Part shown: in pieces, positions 62,913 to 64,000 of the stretch | Layout: the number at the start of each line of letters is the position of its first letter | How positions within the stretch are numbered: position 1 is the first letter of the stretch | Source: Vibrio hepatarius | GTDB lineage: Bacteria > Pseudomonadota > Gammaproteobacteria > Enterobacterales > Vibrionaceae | DNA: 64,000 nucleotides | Assembly (NCBI RefSeq): GCF_018860525.1 | Contig: NZ_JAHKPM010000067.1 | Span: 1-64,000 of the forward strand | Direction: 5' to 3' | Notes under the pieces: model-generated | What the model saw: the letters and a program-made list of their open reading frames with translations, nothing else | Told to the model about the DNA's origin: nothing | The model's database searches: none | Translations under genes and position numbers: made by a program

Positions 62913-64000
62913 TTATATCTTTCTAAATTGGTTAACCAATTGGCCTTGTGATTTTAAGTTGTCGACTAAGCCTTCACATTCTTCTTTCGTGTCACTGGCA
63001 AGAATATTGGTCGCTGAACACACCTCACTAATGGATTGAACGCTGGAATTCATATCCTCAGTAACACGAGCCATTTCTTCAATTGCGGTTGCTATCTGAT
63101 TATTGCGATCAGATATATCAGTCACTTGGCCAAATAATGCATCCAATTTTTCCCCAGAAGTACCAGCACAACTTACGCATACTTCAGAGAGCTTGTTACC
63201 TTCATCCATTGCCTGGACGGCTTTATCTGTACTGGTTTGAATGAGCTTAATGATGTTTTGAATTTCTTCTGTCGATTCATGGCTTCGCTGAGCGAGCTTG
63301 CGCACTTCATCAGCAACTACGGCAAAGCCGCGGCCTTGATCACCAGCTCGAGCGGCTTCTATAGCGGCATTAAGAGCTAGAAGGTTTGTTTGTTCGGCGA
63401 CTCCTTGGATAACAACGAGTACTTCACCAATGGTACGTCCATGTTCAGAGAGCTGCTGCACAACACCTGATGCGACCTCTAACTGACTGGAAAGATCATT
63501 CATGGATGTAAGCGTTTGTTCCACCGATGTTTTGCCTTCAACGACCGCTGCATTAGCCTTTTCAGTTGCATCAGAAGCATTTTGCGCATTTTGAGCAATT
63601 TCATGCGCGGTTGAGTGCATTTGGTTGATTGCTGCAGCGACTTGTTCTGTTTCCGAAGTTTGCCCTGATAGATTCTCAGCCGTTGTTTCACAGTTATCCG
63701 CAGAAGATTGCGCAGCTGTAGCAATTTGTTGATTTGAGTCTTGAATTCGGCCAACGACCGCATTGAGCTCAGACTGTCTCATCTTCATTGCTAACGCAAT
63801 TTCTGAGATATCATCGACTGAACCGTTATAGATTAACTCCATCAATGGATTGTCAAAGACTTTTCGAGCTTGTTTAGAGAGTTCTTCTAAACGCCTAGTT
63901 AGCCAAAAGCCTGAAAGTGTTGCCAATACAAAAAATACCCAAATTGCGGCAATAGGAGAGATGCTTACTATGGCGGTAGCAATAATTCCAGAGCCTAAGA
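62913..64000 (-). CDS. Aer-like methyl-accepting chemotaxis protein (5' end outside the window)
   Basis: The frame is open from the window edge to the stop at 62913, so the N-terminus is missing. At the edge are two short hydrophobic stretches (LGSGIIATAIVSISPIAAI, then WVFFVLATLSGFWL), followed by the linker NPLMELIYNGSVDDISEIALAM and a signalling domain with QTNLLALNAAIEAARAG. That linker, with no periplasmic domain, is typical of PAS-containing aerotaxis receptors (Aer type), whose FAD-binding PAS domain would lie beyond the window. An internal TTG at 63926 could mimic a start but lies mid-frame. Confidence 0.88.
   Translation of the reverse strand, partial: LGSGIIATAIVSISPIAAIWVFFVLATLSGFWLTRRLEELSKQARKVFDNPLMELIYNGSVDDISEIALAMKMRQSELNAVVGRIQDSNQQIATAAQSSADNCETTAENLSGQTSETEQVAAAINQMHSTAHEIAQNAQNASDATEKANAAVVEGKTSVEQTLTSMNDLSSQLEVASGVVQQLSEHGRTIGEVLVVIQGVAEQTNLLALNAAIEAARAGDQGRGFAVVADEVRKLAQRSHESTEEIQNIIKLIQTSTDKAVQAMDEGNKLSEVCVSCAGTSGEKLDALFGQVTDISDRNNQIATAIEEMARVTEDMNSSVQSISEVCSATNILASDTKEECEGLVDNLKSQGQLVNQFRKI

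Noticed and set aside
63913..63926. TTG at 63926 as the start of the last chemoreceptor
   Set aside because: The frame stays open to the window edge and encodes membrane segments typical of Aer-like receptors, so the gene begins outside the window.

Overview
The window looks like chromosomal DNA from a marine gammaproteobacterium of the Vibrionaceae, probably a Vibrio. The base composition is moderately AT-rich. There are four methyl-accepting chemotaxis proteins and several cyclic-di-GMP proteins. The gene set (lldP-lldD, a Lon-family protease, zwf-pgl-gnd, pyrC, a fatty acid cis/trans isomerase) is one I recall, from general knowledge, as lying on the second chromosome of Vibrio species. 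No insertion sequence, prophage, integron or CRISPR array is visible.

Layout. 1-3.2 kb: the tail of a + strand gene, then a large secreted protein whose C-terminal domain resembles polymorphic-toxin nucleases of the barnase/EndoU/colicin/RelE (BECR) type. 3.2-8.1 kb: a PhzF-like protein, L-lactate dehydrogenase and permease (lldD, lldP), and a divergent LysR regulator. 8.2-10.4 kb: an orphan double ABC ATPase with an unknown partner and a Fur-like site upstream. 10.6-16.5 kb: a Lon-family protease, D-lactate dehydrogenase (ldhA), a chemoreceptor and a Nudix hydrolase. 16.6-22.2 kb: a complete yejABEF peptide importer. 22.3-29.4 kb: a periplasmic binding protein, an S4 RNA-binding protein, a small protein, Cti, an OFA-family transporter and a diguanylate cyclase. 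29.5-30.5 kb: tRNA-Gly(TCC) and a decayed HTH gene. 30.6-33.8 kb: small enzymes, an SdaC-like transporter and two unknown genes. 34-37.7 kb: zwf-pgl-gnd. 38-45.1 kb: an HD-GYP phosphodiesterase, an SRPBCC protein, cytochrome b562, DUF2946 and PepSY membrane proteins, and pyrC. 45.3-54.9 kb: a MOSC/ferredoxin-reductase fusion, glpR, an EAL-HDOD protein, a chemoreceptor, a PilZ protein, an AraC regulator and an M14 peptidase. 55-64 kb: YedI, a DsbA-like protein, a chemoreceptor, a truncated AraC-like protein, an acyltransferase, a secreted 20-residue-repeat protein, a YfcZ-like protein, a TetR regulator and the 3' part of an Aer-like receptor.

Functional themes. Carbon: lactate uptake, oxidation and production, the oxidative pentose phosphate entry, peptide import and glycerol repression. 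Signalling: chemotaxis plus making, breaking and sensing cyclic-di-GMP. Most of the window is ordinary core or accessory chromosome. The most unusual items are the secreted BECR-like protein with no visible immunity gene, the perfectly periodic secreted repeat protein, the orphan ABC ATPase operon with a Fur-like site, and the degraded gene beside the lone tRNA.
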